The notes: generated from the letters alone by a model not told the origin. Positions 42,387 through 52,097 are shown, numbered from the stretch's first letter. The stretch: DNA of 64,000 nucleotides from Mesobacillus foraminis (GCF_004340465.1 NZ_SLVV01000013.1:115525-179524); one strand, 5' to 3'. Program-made: numbers and translations.

Positions 42387-43171
42387 TACAAAATCGCCCT
42401 CCGAACATAATTTGATACAAATTCTATGGAAAGGATGGTAAAGGCAATCACAATCACAACAAGGCTCGCAATATCATAGCTTAAATTTTTATAATACAAG
42501 TTAAACGTAAACCCTATTCCCGATCCGGTAAGCAGCCCGATCAAGGTGGCGCTTCGGATATTCGTTTCAATCACGAATAGAACCCAGCTGATCATTTGTG
42601 GCAGACTCGCAGGAATGACAGATTGGAAAATGACCGATAGATAACCGGCACCAGTGGCTTTCAGCGCTTCCACTGAGCTCCCGCTAGCCTCGTCGATTGT
42701 TTCTGTGAAGGCTCTTGTTAAAAACCCAAAGGAACCGAAAAACAAGGCGAAGTATCCTGTCAATGAGCTCTGACCAAACGAAAATAACAAAATCATTGCC
42801 CAGGCGGCCACATCAATGTTCCGAAAAAAAGTCGCAATGCTTCGGCAAACACTTTTAATTAATGGATTTACCCCAGTTGTATTGGACCCTAGGATTGAAA
42901 AGAACAAGGCAAATACGGCCCCTACTGTTGATGCAGCAATGGAAACTAAAAGCGTCTCTTTAAGCTTTTCCAGGATATCAGGCAGTTTACTTAACGACTC
43001 TTTGGTGGGATAGAAGTTACTCAACGCCCATTGAACGGCAGTGGGAACAGAAGTAATCCCTTTTACAACGTTGTATTCAGTAATAAAAATGGAAACGAGA
43101 GTGATGACAGTAAGAATGAGCAGGACACTCAGTGTATTTCGTTTCTTCTTAGCAAAGTAATCAGCTCGCAT
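42386..43171 (-). CDS. phnE: Phosphonate ABC transporter permease PhnE (first subunit)
   Basis: 261 residues from the ATG at 43171, preceded by AGGTGG; an upstream GTG in frame is less well placed. Six hydrophobic helices and an EAA loop, VEALKATGAGYLSVIFQSVIP. The start overlaps the end of phnC by 11 bases, and the stop shares TAATG with the second phnE, so the three are co-translated. Confidence 0.92.
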   Translation of the reverse strand: MRADYFAKKKRNTLSVLLILTVITLVSIFITEYNVVKGITSVPTAVQWALSNFYPTKESLSKLPDILEKLKETLLVSIAASTVGAVFALFFSILGSNTTGVNPLIKSVCRSIATFFRNIDVAAWAMILLFSFGQSSLTGYFALFFGSFGFLTRAFTETIDEASGSSVEALKATGAGYLSVIFQSVIPASLPQMISWVLFVIETNIRSATLIGLLTGSGIGFTFNLYYKNLSYDIASLVVIVIAFTILSIEFVSNYVRRAIL

Positions 43172-43949
43172 GGATGCCACCTACATCGAATATAAGATCT
43201 TCGGCTTCTGACCCGTAAATGAGCTGGATGTCATCTTTCGTCAGGTTTTTAGGTGAGCCATTGTAAACGACTTGTCCATTATTGATGCCAATGATCCTAT
43301 CAGAATATTTCAAGGCAACATCCACTTGATGGAGATTAACCAGGATGGTGATACCCCAATTGGTTGAGATGTTTTTTAAATGATCCATTATGACTTTTGC
43401 AGAGCCTGGGTCCAATGAGGCAATAGGCTCATCGCATAGAAGCATGCGCGGATTTTGAAGGAGAGCCCGGGCAATTCCCACCCGCTGCTTTTGTCCCCCG
43501 CTCAATTGGTCTGCACGCTTATAGATTAAATCGGCTAAGCCTAAGGCATTTAAAATCTTCATGGCTTCTTCCTTTTCATCTATGCTGTACAAACCCAGTA
43601 CACCAGCCAATGCTGACTTGTTCCCTAATTTTCCGTGAAGCGCATTTTCAATCACGCTCAGCCTGTTCACCAGATTATAATGCTGGAAGACCATCCCTAT
43701 TTTTGTGCGGATCGTTTTTAGCTCCTTTTTCTTGAGGTCCAGCACGTTCCGGTTATCAAAGATAATTTCTCCGCTTGTCGCATCAACCATCCGATTGATA
43801 CAGCGCAGGAGAGTCGACTTCCCTGCCCCCGAAGGACCAATGATTGAAACAAACTCTCCTTCTGCAACAGAGAAGTGAACATCCTTTAAAGCTTTTGTGT
43901 CTTTTCCAAATTGCTTGGATACATGGTTCACTTCCAATAAAGCTGCCAT
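43161..43949 (-). CDS. phnC: Phosphonate ABC transporter ATP-binding protein
   Basis: 262 residues, one ABC domain: Walker A GPSGAGKST about residues 39-47, Q loop VFQHYNLV, signature LSGGQKQR, Walker B LLCDEPIASLDP. It energises phosphonate import through the PhnE pair with PhnD as binding protein. The gene lies between phnD and phnE1 in one operon. Confidence 0.94.
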   Translation of the reverse strand: MAALLEVNHVSKQFGKDTKALKDVHFSVAEGEFVSIIGPSGAGKSTLLRCINRMVDATSGEIIFDNRNVLDLKKKELKTIRTKIGMVFQHYNLVNRLSVIENALHGKLGNKSALAGVLGLYSIDEKEEAMKILNALGLADLIYKRADQLSGGQKQRVGIARALLQNPRMLLCDEPIASLDPGSAKVIMDHLKNISTNWGITILVNLHQVDVALKYSDRIIGINNGQVVYNGSPKNLTKDDIQLIYGSEAEDLIFDVGGIHAS

Positions 43950-43971
43950 CAGTCAACTCTCCTCACCTAGA

Positions 43972-45015
43972 TTATTTCGCAAGTTCCCGGATAGGATCAA
44001 ACCAGCCATCCTGGACTTCCACTAAACGCTCGGCATCCGTCTTCTTGAACAACCCCGAGAATTCGGACTCCTCCGGTACGAAGATTTTTTCATTATTGGC
44101 AATCTCATCCGATGTCATGATCTCAAGTAGCTTCTTTCGATCTTCTTCCTTAACATTGTCTGTATTCACAACGAACGGTGCGTTCAGGACGGGGGTTACC
44201 GAAATAAGCGTGAACTCTTTCCCGGCAACGGTATTAAAAGGTTCTGCTGCATCTTCCTTCACTTTATAGACCGCACCGGTCTTGTTCTCTTCTCCATCAG
44301 CCAATTCGACATAATTGTTCACACAGGTATCACAGAATGCTGCCACGTCTGCCTTCTCGGTCAGGAGGTTGACCGCGGACCCTTGATGGGACCCTCCATA
44401 TAAAACTTCACTGAAGAATTTATCTTCTCCCCCTTCAAGCAGGTCCTCTGGCGTCAAATCCCCATATTCACCTTCTTGTTTAAAGTAATCGACAATCCCG
44501 GTTGAGGGGACTTTGAAACCTGAAGTCGAACTGTTGGAGACGAAGGAAAATTTCTTCCCTTGAATCGGATCAATCGAGAATTCATCCCCATTCTTATACG
44601 TATCTGCATCTTTTGATTGAACAGCCAGCCAGCTGTTATACACAGCATCCTCCAGTGTGCCGGATGGTCCCGTTGCCACCGCTATTGGAAGAACCTTTTC
44701 ATTTTTATTGTGTGCTTCTATATATCCTTGGGCTCCTAGGAATGCCAGATCGGCATTGCCATTTGCGATGGCCTCAATGGCGACGATATAGTCCGTTGTT
44801 GTCTGATGCTCCACCTTTTTTCCTGTCTTTGCTTCGATTACTTTTCCAATTTCTTCACGGGCCTCGACAAGATCTGCTCCAGATTCATTTGGAAGCCAGG
44901 CAATTGTAAGGGTATCATCCCCCTTGTTGTTTTCCGAATTGGCGGAAGTGGAACATCCTGCAAAAATAACTGCTATCAAGAACGTAAGTAAGATCAAACC
45001 TGCCTTTTTCATCAT
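43972..45015 (-). CDS. phnD: Phosphonate ABC transporter substrate-binding lipoprotein
   Basis: 347 residues. Lipoprotein signal MMKKAGLILLTFLIAVIFAGCSTS, then the PhnD fold: TIAWLPNESGADL, GNADLAFLGAQGYIEA, the phosphonate-binding loop SNSSTSGFKVPS and GSHQGSAVNLLTEKADVAA. GAGGGG lies before the ATG pair. It follows phnL after 102 bases, the largest gap within the operon, so it might have a promoter of its own. Confidence 0.93.
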   Translation of the reverse strand: MMKKAGLILLTFLIAVIFAGCSTSANSENNKGDDTLTIAWLPNESGADLVEAREEIGKVIEAKTGKKVEHQTTTDYIVAIEAIANGNADLAFLGAQGYIEAHNKNEKVLPIAVATGPSGTLEDAVYNSWLAVQSKDADTYKNGDEFSIDPIQGKKFSFVSNSSTSGFKVPSTGIVDYFKQEGEYGDLTPEDLLEGGEDKFFSEVLYGGSHQGSAVNLLTEKADVAAFCDTCVNNYVELADGEENKTGAVYKVKEDAAEPFNTVAGKEFTLISVTPVLNAPFVVNTDNVKEEDRKKLLEIMTSDEIANNEKIFVPEESEFSGLFKKTDAERLVEVQDGWFDPIRELAK

Positions 45016-45117
45016 AATCCCCTCTCGCTTTTTTTGTTTTCAGTCCTTTTTTACTATAACGAGTAGATATCAATCTATTATTAAAGCAAGATTAGTATTT
45101 ATTAAGTGTTGGTAAAA

Positions 45118-45819
45118 CTAGCAGAAGGTGAGGGTGCCATTTTGCATGTTATACTCCCTGTCGCATAAATCGTTCATGAACTCGAGGTCATGAAAGATCC
45201 CGAGCATCGTTGTTCCTTCCTTCATCAGCTGCTCTATCAGAAGTTTTACTTTCCATTTGGAATCCTGGTCGAGGCTGGCGGTGGGTTCATCGAGGAGAAG
45301 CAGCCTAGGCTTTTTCACCATGGCACGTGCTATGTTGAGCCTAAGCTTTTCCCCACCGGAAAAAGTGGTCGGATAGCTGTCCCATAACTCCCGATCCAAT
45401 TCAAAATGAGAAAGGATCGTCTCCGTTTCTTTATCAGCCAATTCATGTTCTCCCCCCATTTCGAGGATGGCCTGCTTTACAAGCTGCCTGGCCGTTGTTC
45501 TCGGCATTACATTCAAAAATTGGGACACATACCCTATCTCATGTTTTCTCAAGTGGAGCATTTCCCGTTCCGACACCTGAGCTAAATTGACAGGTCCCAA
45601 TTTACTGGAGTTATAAAAAATGCTCCCTTCCTTTAGTCTGTATGTACCATAAATGCATTTTAAAATCGTAGATTTCCCACTCCCGCTTTTTCCGGTGATT
45701 CCGACAAACTCACCTTCTTTTAAATGGATATTCACCCCGCCTACGGCATGAATATGTTTTCCCAGGTTATGAAGCTCGAAGGATTTGGACAAGTCATTAA
45801 TCTCTAAAAGGTTTTCCAT
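45118..45819 (-). CDS. phnL: CP-lyase subunit PhnL (ABC-type ATPase)
   Basis: 233 residues. Walker A GKSGSGKST around 43-51, YVSQFLNVMPRTTA, signature FSGGEKLRLNIARA and LLLDEPTASLDQ. PhnL is the second ABC ATPase of the carbon-phosphorus lyase machinery, needed with PhnGHI for forming the ribose triphosphonate intermediate. It is placed after phnM here, where many operons have KLM. Confidence 0.92.
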   Translation of the reverse strand: MENLLEINDLSKSFELHNLGKHIHAVGGVNIHLKEGEFVGITGKSGSGKSTILKCIYGTYRLKEGSIFYNSSKLGPVNLAQVSEREMLHLRKHEIGYVSQFLNVMPRTTARQLVKQAILEMGGEHELADKETETILSHFELDRELWDSYPTTFSGGEKLRLNIARAMVKKPRLLLLDEPTASLDQDSKWKVKLLIEQLMKEGTTMLGIFHDLEFMNDLCDREYNMQNGTLTFC

Positions 45820-45845
45820 CGTATCACCTGCTCGTTTTAATGTTG

Positions 45846-47024
45846 TTAAATGCGATAATTGGTCTTCTGAATCAGCTTTCCATCAACAAATACAGAGGTA
45901 ATCACAGGAAAATCATCTGACAATTTTTCGATAATCAGAAGGTCTGCCTTTTTCCCTTCCTCTATGGAACCAATGTCATGGTCCATTTTCACCGCTTTTG
46001 CCGGATTGATTGTCACAAGCTTCACCATTTCTGCAAGGTCCATTTCATGATTCTTTGCCAATTCGAAAATCGAATGAAGCATAGAGGCCGGATAGTAATC
46101 GCTGCACAAGATATCTATGCAATCATTTTGGATCGCCTCCGTTGCACATAGATTGCCGCTATGGGATCCGCCAAGCAGGACATTGGGAGCACCCGCAATC
46201 GTATACATCCCCAGCTGCTTTGCTCTGTGTGCCACCTCAAGGGTGATTGGAAACTCGCTTATGGTCGTACCAAAGCCATGGACCAGTTCAAGCTTTCCAA
46301 GGGAATCATCATCATGCGAGGCTACCCCAATGTTATGGTCGTGCGCAAGCTGGGCGATTTCCTTCATATCTTCAATGGATAGTTTCTCTTTTGTCTGGTG
46401 ATTACGAATTAGGACGTCAATTGAGGAGTCACTTATGTTGTTATAGCTTTTAACCGTGTTTCTGTATATCTCGAGATGGCGGTACTGACCTTGGCCGGGT
46501 GTATGGTCCATAAATGAAACCAAATGGACTTTTTTTTCGGCAATATACTGTTTAAGATTGTTAATCTCGTCGACATTATCAATCTCAAACCTGGCGTGGA
46601 AACGATGCCGGACCAGATGTTTCATTTGATGGGTCTGCTGGATCAGATCGATTAATTTCCGGACATTTTCCGGTTCCCGGATTGGCTTATAGGCATATTC
46701 TGTGGCTTTATACAAGGAAAGGGAGTGGAACATTGTCGTGATTCCATGCGAAATGAGCTCTTTTTCCGTTTCTCTCAGGCTAAGCTCAAAATTCATGAGC
46801 GATGTAGGGCGCGGTGCTGCCATATGCTCGATATAGTCAGAGTGAATATCAATGAAACCCGGCGAGACATACCCTCCCTCAGCGTCGATGATTTCCATCT
46901 CTTCCGTAAACTTGATCTCTCCCTTAGGGGCAATCCGTGCGATTCTGTCCCCTTCAATTAAAAGATCATAACCCTGTAGGATAACGTCCTTGGTTATTAA
47001 CTTCCCATTAGTGATGACGAACAT
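45846..47024 (-). CDS. phnM: Alpha-D-ribose 1-methylphosphonate 5-triphosphate diphosphatase PhnM
   Basis: 392 residues from the ATG at 47024 after GGGGGAAG; the eight codons further upstream are excluded. Amidohydrolase fold with the metal motif IDIHSDYIEH, a carboxylate-bridging region in VSFMDHTPGQG, SHDDDS and the C-terminal SDYYPASML. PhnM removes pyrophosphate from the ribose triphosphonate to give the substrate of PhnJ. Confidence 0.93.
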   Translation of the reverse strand: MFVITNGKLITKDVILQGYDLLIEGDRIARIAPKGEIKFTEEMEIIDAEGGYVSPGFIDIHSDYIEHMAAPRPTSLMNFELSLRETEKELISHGITTMFHSLSLYKATEYAYKPIREPENVRKLIDLIQQTHQMKHLVRHRFHARFEIDNVDEINNLKQYIAEKKVHLVSFMDHTPGQGQYRHLEIYRNTVKSYNNISDSSIDVLIRNHQTKEKLSIEDMKEIAQLAHDHNIGVASHDDDSLGKLELVHGFGTTISEFPITLEVAHRAKQLGMYTIAGAPNVLLGGSHSGNLCATEAIQNDCIDILCSDYYPASMLHSIFELAKNHEMDLAEMVKLVTINPAKAVKMDHDIGSIEEGKKADLLIIEKLSDDFPVITSVFVDGKLIQKTNYRI

Positions 47025-47060
47025 TGATCTTCCCCCTAAATAGTTCATAGCATTACATTT

Positions 47061-47906
47061 TCATAGAAGAGAATGGACGAGCTGTTGGGTGTACTGGTGC
47101 TGTGGATCTTCAAGGATCTGATCGGTCAGGCCTTGTTCGATCACCCTTCCCTCCAGCATCACCATGGTTCTATCGGCCAGCATCCGTATGACCCCGAGGT
47201 CGTGGGAAACAAGAACAATGCTTATATTCAACTCCCTCTGGAGACCTTTGATTAAATCAAGGACGCTTGCCTGGACCGACAAATCCAGCCCTGTGGTTAC
47301 CTCGTCAAGCAATAGCAGCGGGGGATTATTGGATAGCGCCTTGGCTATTTGAACCCTCTGCTGCATGCCACCTGAAAAATTTTTGGGTGCTTCTTTTCTT
47401 CGATGGACAGGAATGTTCACTTTATCCAGGAGCTCCGTCCCTCTTTCTTCCATCAAAGAGACCTTCCGGTGACCGGCACTGATCAACTTTTCGGCAATAT
47501 TCCCAATCGATGAGAAATCCATCTTCAATCCCAGGATGGGATTTTGATAGACCTTTCCCATGACATGGTTCCGAATGTAACGCTTTTGCTGGGAAGACTG
47601 CTTGAAGAGATTTTCCTCTCCATTTTGATAGGCTGCCAGGTAGGCTTCCCCATTGGTTGTATCCTGATCGAAATAAAGGCATTGCATGAGAGTGGACTTC
47701 CCGCTGCCGCTTTCCCCGACGATTCCCAGAACCTCCCCCGGAAAGACATCAAACGATACATCCCTGCAGGCATACACCGTTCCGCAGACCTGGCAATAAT
47801 TTTTTATCAGGTTCTCTGATCGGGCACCCTGACAGTTGCTGCAGCCCGGCCCAAACTGTTTACTCAAATTCTTAACCGATATAACCGGCGATTCAAAACC
47901 AGCCAT
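47061..47906 (-). CDS. phnK: CP-lyase subunit PhnK (ABC-type ATPase)
   Basis: 281 residues, ABC domain related to oligopeptide ATPases: Walker A GESGSGKST, signature FSGGMQQRVQIAKAL, Walker B LLLLDEVTTGLD. An N-terminal loop with CSNCQGA and CQVCG (two CxxC pairs) is seen, an extra possible metal-binding insert after residue 18 that is not universal in PhnK. The start overlaps the phnJ stop as TAATG. PhnK binds the GHIJ core complex. Confidence 0.92.
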   Translation of the reverse strand: MAGFESPVISVKNLSKQFGPGCSNCQGARSENLIKNYCQVCGTVYACRDVSFDVFPGEVLGIVGESGSGKSTLMQCLYFDQDTTNGEAYLAAYQNGEENLFKQSSQQKRYIRNHVMGKVYQNPILGLKMDFSSIGNIAEKLISAGHRKVSLMEERGTELLDKVNIPVHRRKEAPKNFSGGMQQRVQIAKALSNNPPLLLLDEVTTGLDLSVQASVLDLIKGLQRELNISIVLVSHDLGVIRMLADRTMVMLEGRVIEQGLTDQILEDPQHQYTQQLVHSLL

Positions 47907-48763
47907 TACTTCACACCCCCTAATGCTTCAACACTGTTTAATGTCTCGATACAATAGCTTGTATCATTGCATTGATAGACCGTTCCACCCGTGGTTTCAT
48001 CCACTAGCTCATCAAAAAAGACGCCTGTTGACCCACATAACCGGCACTGCTTATCCTGGAAGGTTTCCGGCTCAAACGGATAGTCATGAAAATCAAGGGA
48101 AACCACTTTTGTATACGGTGGGATTGCGTATACCTTCTTTTCCCTGCCAGCACCTAAGAGAATGAGCGCTTCACTGTGATTCATTTTTGGATTATCAAAA
48201 CGCGGAATGGGACTCGGTGCCATCACATACCGGTCGTGAACCATGACAGGATGGTCCGCCCCCGTCGTCATGCTTCCATATTTAATGATTTGTTCGAACA
48301 GCATCAACCATGCGCCGCTATACTCTTTTTCTGCATGATGCTTTTTGGTTACACTTTCCTGTGGCTCATAGAATCGCAGCGGCTCAGGAATCGGAACCTG
48401 CAAAATGAGAATCTGGTCTTTGTTTAGTGGTACTTCGGGAATTCGGTGCCTTGACTGGATAAGGGTGGCTTCCCTTGTAAGTTCGGTGATCTCCACCCCC
48501 GTTGTATCCCTCACCAGCTTCTTAATGTTAACGGCGTTGACTGATTCATCAGATCCCTGATCAATCACCTTCAGGACATCTGTTTTCCCGATTAACGAAA
48601 GGGTCAGCTGCAGCCCCCCGGTTCCCCAGCCCCGTCCAATCGGCATCTCCCTGGAGGCAAAAGGAACCTGATAGCCCGGAATCGCGATTGCTTTTAAGGT
48701 AGCCCTCCTGATTTCCCGCTTGGAGCCTTCATCAAAAAATGCAAAATTATATGCGGTATTCAT
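47906..48763 (-). CDS. phnJ: Carbon-phosphorus lyase PhnJ, radical SAM enzyme
   Basis: 285 residues. The unusual CX2C...C cluster site of PhnJ is intact, Cys240, Cys243 and Cys265, with the radical-bearing cysteine at 271 (in CNDTSYC), matching Cys241, 244, 266 and 272 of E. coli. The protein opens YNFAFFDEGSKREIRRATLKA as in other PhnJ. It cleaves the C-P bond of ribose 1-alkylphosphonate 5-phosphate using S-adenosylmethionine, yielding an alkane and the 1,2-cyclic phosphate. Coupled by TAATG to phnI and phnK. Confidence 0.95.
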   Translation of the reverse strand: MNTAYNFAFFDEGSKREIRRATLKAIAIPGYQVPFASREMPIGRGWGTGGLQLTLSLIGKTDVLKVIDQGSDESVNAVNIKKLVRDTTGVEITELTREATLIQSRHRIPEVPLNKDQILILQVPIPEPLRFYEPQESVTKKHHAEKEYSGAWLMLFEQIIKYGSMTTGADHPVMVHDRYVMAPSPIPRFDNPKMNHSEALILLGAGREKKVYAIPPYTKVVSLDFHDYPFEPETFQDKQCRLCGSTGVFFDELVDETTGGTVYQCNDTSYCIETLNSVEALGGVK

Positions 48764-49896
48764 TAGCTTTTCACCTCTTGTTTTTCCTTCGCTTCCTCAT
48801 CCTGTTTCTTGGTTTTCCGGACACTGTCGAGCTTTGATTGGAAGGTCACATAATGAGGCATTTTCAAGTGGGATATAAACCCGGTAGACTCCACGGAATC
48901 AATGTGATAGAGGACAAATTCCTCATCATGGCTTGGGTAGCCAAGATGAGGGTTTTCCAGACAGTTGTCCAGGATACTCATCCCAATCGCTTTCGTCTCG
49001 TTTTGTCCGTAGCAAATGCCGTAGCCAATCTCGAATTCCATTTCCTTCTTTCCGTATTCTTTCTCAACCGTTACAGGCATGAGCATTTCCACTTCGGTGA
49101 CCTTTACGTCCCCTATGTAATATCCGTCCTCCTCATCCCCCTCTTCGTATGGATGACTTATGTATACAGGCAGTTTGCCTACCCTCAGCTCCCCAACGGT
49201 AGGATGCAAGGCGCCATATCCCCTAATCACTGCATAGGCAAGAGATGTAACCGCTCCGGTTTGCCCCCTAGTCAAGATTTGCAGCCTTTGGCTTCTGCTT
49301 GAGGGAAATTCAAGGCTCTCCCTTGTCACATCATCCGGTTCATCATTCTTGCATTCACAGGGCGGGATCAAACCCTCCGACCGCAGGTAATCCAGTACCT
49401 TTGGCAACGTCAAGGGCGAGGAAGTTGAATCCTGCTCTATGTGGCATTCTTCCTGAAAGCGATGCAGCCATTCCTGAACCTGCTGATTGCTTTCAGACAA
49501 TAGGCCAAAGTCTAGTAAACGATGGGTATAATCCGTGGTGGCTCCAAGGATCTGTCCCCCCGGAATGTCTTTAAAGCTTGCGGAAATCCTTCTTTCGACC
49601 TTCATCTCGTTGGATTCAATGACCTGGGAATAATGTTTCCTAGGTAATGTGGAGCGAAAAGCCCTTAAAAGAAAGACCGCTTCTTCAGGATTTCCTTCGG
49701 CCTGCTTGATGGCCAAGGAAGCCAACTTTTCGTTGTACAGGCTGCTTTCAGACATCACCTGGTCAACAAGTCCGCGTAAACCAGCCTCAATTTGACCCAC
49801 CTCGACAGCCTGCCCTTGGCAAACTCTTTCATATTTTAGTCGTTTGATCGACTCTTCAATTGCACGGGTTCCACCCTTAACGGCTACGTATCCCAT
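48763..49896 (-). CDS. phnI: CP-lyase core subunit PhnI
   Basis: 377 residues, opening GYVAVKGGTRAIEES, the invariant N-terminus of PhnI, with the internal QILTRGQTGAVTSLAYA stretch. It forms the core complex with PhnG, H and J and has nucleosidase activity alone, providing ribose-phosphonate coupling. Its ATG overlaps the phnH stop (TAATG). Confidence 0.95.
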   Translation of the reverse strand: MGYVAVKGGTRAIEESIKRLKYERVCQGQAVEVGQIEAGLRGLVDQVMSESSLYNEKLASLAIKQAEGNPEEAVFLLRAFRSTLPRKHYSQVIESNEMKVERRISASFKDIPGGQILGATTDYTHRLLDFGLLSESNQQVQEWLHRFQEECHIEQDSTSSPLTLPKVLDYLRSEGLIPPCECKNDEPDDVTRESLEFPSSRSQRLQILTRGQTGAVTSLAYAVIRGYGALHPTVGELRVGKLPVYISHPYEEGDEEDGYYIGDVKVTEVEMLMPVTVEKEYGKKEMEFEIGYGICYGQNETKAIGMSILDNCLENPHLGYPSHDEEFVLYHIDSVESTGFISHLKMPHYVTFQSKLDSVRKTKKQDEEAKEKQEVKS

Positions 49897-50498
49897 TAGA
49901 CAACCACCCTGTTTTCGATAATTTGCGTAGTTCTAGGCAACGATAAAAGCTGATGCTCTTTATCGATGATCATCAAGTCAATCCCGAGCGGATATTCCCT
50001 GTTTTTTTGATTTCGGCTTGCAATCCAATCACCGGTTAAACAGACATTTACGGACGTCGATGTTTGAATCCCAGGACCGCTCAAAAGAAGTTCAACCCCA
50101 TCATTGACGTTCTCTGCTTCGACAATGATGGTTGCTGAATTGTGTGGATTCATTAATGTACCGTGCTTCCCCAATTCAATCGCTTCTTCAAGTGACCCTT
50201 CCTCCGCATCTGAGAGGACGAATATGAAGTCAGCTTCATTTATCTCCACTGGTTTTGCATAGGTTAGTTGATTGATTGCCCTGGAAGCTTTCTCAGCTTG
50301 AGCGGAGTAAACCTTGAACGTAACCTCCTGATCTAATAAAGTCAAAGCCAAAACCCAAATGGAAGCAGCGCATTGAACAGGTATATTTTCAACTGATAAG
50401 GCTTCATCGCTTAAATTAGAGATCATTCCTGGCCTGGAAGTTGCATTTACTACTTTTCGATAGACAGACTGAAGGTCGTGTACTACATCTAGCTTCAA
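49896..50498 (-). CDS. phnH: CP-lyase core subunit PhnH
   Basis: 200 residues from a TTG start preceded by AAGGAGGAG. Contains VYRKVVNATSRPGMI and DQEVTFKVYS and the LSGPGIQTSTSVNV stretch typical of PhnH, the PLP-transferase-like structural subunit. It lies 12 bases after phnG. Confidence 0.93.
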   Translation of the reverse strand: MKLDVVHDLQSVYRKVVNATSRPGMISNLSDEALSVENIPVQCAASIWVLALTLLDQEVTFKVYSAQAEKASRAINQLTYAKPVEINEADFIFVLSDAEEGSLEEAIELGKHGTLMNPHNSATIIVEAENVNDGVELLLSGPGIQTSTSVNVCLTGDWIASRNQKNREYPLGIDLMIIDKEHQLLSLPRTTQIIENRVVV

Positions 50499-50510
50499 AA
50501 TTTCTCCTCC

Positions 50511-50936
50511 TTATCCAACATCCATTGTTTCAAAGCTGACCTTTGTTCTTAAAATTGAAGAGTCCATTGATTTTTGAATTTCAAGGATATTTTGCTCTTC
50601 TGTTTCAAGCAAATCCAGCCATGTTTTTGTCTCCGGAAACTCTCCTTCGAAAGCTGCATCAATCACGGCAAGCTGGTAGGCAAGTTGAGGCTCATCCCCT
50701 GACACAACCCCCAACCCAATATGATTCTGAATCTGCACTTTGCACTCAGTCACTAGAACCTCGCCAAGATAAAACAAGCTTTTTTGCGAAGTTTCTCTCA
50801 CCTTCAGCATGACGAGGCCGTTTTCTGGCTCCTGGATGATCTTTACCTGATAACCTCGTTCCACTTCATGAGTCATCTGTTCAGGTAATATTCGGGATCC
50901 TTTTATTAAGATTTCGGTTCTACGTTTCCTCTTCAT
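50511..50936 (-). CDS. phnG: CP-lyase core subunit PhnG
   Basis: 141 residues, first gene of the CP-lyase operon; GGAGG precedes the ATG. PhnG motifs: VMLKVRETSQKSLFYLGEVLVTE and GVVSGDEPQLAYQLAVIDAAF. It binds PhnI in the core complex. A CTTGTTGCCAAG palindrome (50978-50989) lies 42 bases upstream. Confidence 0.93.
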   Translation of the reverse strand: MKRKRRTEILIKGSRILPEQMTHEVERGYQVKIIQEPENGLVMLKVRETSQKSLFYLGEVLVTECKVQIQNHIGLGVVSGDEPQLAYQLAVIDAAFEGEFPETKTWLDLLETEEQNILEIQKSMDSSILRTKVSFETMDVG

Positions 50937-50973
50937 CTAGTGCCTCCATCTCTCTTTTTCTTACACCTTTAAT

Positions 50974-50989
50974 CTATCTTGTTGCCAAG
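50974..50989. promoter_or_regulatory. Candidate GntR (PhnF-like) operator upstream of phnG
   Basis: CTTGTTGCCAAG (50978-50989), near-palindromic. On the minus strand the sequence CTTGGCAACAAGATAG matches CTTGGTGCCAAGATAG at 53705-53720, upstream of the PHP gene, in 13 of 16 positions. CTTG-N4-CAAG is the style of GntR-type sites in Bacillus. Confidence 0.55.
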
Positions 50990-51239
50990 TCAGTGCACGT
51001 AAAGGAACCGTTAATTTTGTTTGGATTTTGTAAACGGATATGAAGTTCTTCCCCATAGAAGGGAGATGGTAATAACTCGAGGTGCAATGTGGGATTCAAG
51101 GCTCATGGTTGGAAACAATATACATTTTTATAGGTAGGATTAATCAATGAGGGAATTTTAAGTAGACAAGAAACAACCGAAATGGCAGCAACCTTGGTTT
51201 GTTCCTTGAGTTGTTTGACTTATACAAATGGGGTTGGAA
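50990..51239. other. Promoter region of the phn operon
   Basis: No gene seen. The interval holds the promoter of phnG; clear -35 and -10 boxes were not assigned. Confidence 0.35.
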
Positions 51240-51243
51240 TACA

Positions 51244-51268
51244 AAAAAACCGGCCCAATAGCCGTTTT
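51244..51268 (-). terminator. Terminator of the GntR gene
   Basis: AAAACCGGC/GCCGTTTT stem with one bulge (about 51245-51267), followed by T residues on the minus strand. Confidence 0.55.
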
Positions 51269-51297
51269 GAAATAACATCCTATTTTCGTACGACAAG

Positions 51298-51999
51298 TCA
51301 GATAACATATGTAAAACAATCGCTCCGATAGAAGATTTTTGAATGCTCAAGCACGGTCCCCGTTTTCCTGTCCATACAACCTGATTCCAGGAACAATAGA
51401 GGAATCAAGCTGGAGCATCTCAAGAGATTTCGTTCCGCTTCATTAGGGAAAACGACACTGAGTTGTGTTTTCATTGGACCGAAGCCTGCGTATCCTTTGC
51501 TTTTGTAATATTGAAACATGGAGGTGATGGATTTTCCTGTTTGGCCAATATCCTGGAAAACGGTTTCTTTCACATAGGAAACATGCACCGCAATCGGACA
51601 GCCGTCTACAATACGCAATCGTCCAATTTTGAACACAATATCATGCTGAGAGGCTTTTAAAGAGTGATAAATGGATGCGTCGTATTCGATTTGTTCACAG
51701 TAGATGTTTTTCGTTTCGAAATTATAACCCATTTCCTGCATTTTTTCGGTGAAACTGACGTCACCAGTCAATATCAGTGGAATTTGGAGTTTTTGATTTT
51801 GGACAAAACTGCCTTTGCCTTGTTTCGAAAAGATATATCCTAGTTCCTGCAGTCGCTCATACGCTTTTCGAACCACCATCCTTGGAACCTTATGTTGATC
51901 CGCCAGTTCATTTTCCGATGGGAGTTTATCATGTGGTCTATATTTTCCACCCTTAATTTCTTCAATGATCTTATCTACCAACAAAGCTTTCTCGCCCAT
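51298..51999 (-). CDS. GntR/HutC-family regulator, probable PhnF-type repressor
   Basis: 233 residues. N-terminal winged helix with PHDKLPSENELADQHKVPRMVVRKAYERL, and a C-terminal UTRA domain containing FKIGRLRIVDGCPIAVHVSYV, the ligand-binding signature of the HutC subfamily. It lies just upstream of phnG in the same direction, as phnF-type genes do in other phosphonate operons, and likely senses a phosphonate or ribose-phosphate intermediate. The matching palindromes at 50978 and 53705 are its best candidate targets. Confidence 0.85.
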   Translation of the reverse strand: MGEKALLVDKIIEEIKGGKYRPHDKLPSENELADQHKVPRMVVRKAYERLQELGYIFSKQGKGSFVQNQKLQIPLILTGDVSFTEKMQEMGYNFETKNIYCEQIEYDASIYHSLKASQHDIVFKIGRLRIVDGCPIAVHVSYVKETVFQDIGQTGKSITSMFQYYKSKGYAGFGPMKTQLSVVFPNEAERNLLRCSSLIPLLFLESGCMDRKTGTVLEHSKIFYRSDCFTYVI

Positions 52000-52097
52000 A
52001 ACATACGTCCCCTTTCTTAAACTAATTCGAGTATATCTTTAAAATATAAAAAGGACGTTAAACCTTTGTTAAGTTAATCGAATCTCGTTATCCTTCA

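Noticed and set aside
48838..49302. 154-codon open frame opposite phnI
   Set aside because: Antisense to a conserved CP-lyase gene; composition typical of a shadow frame.
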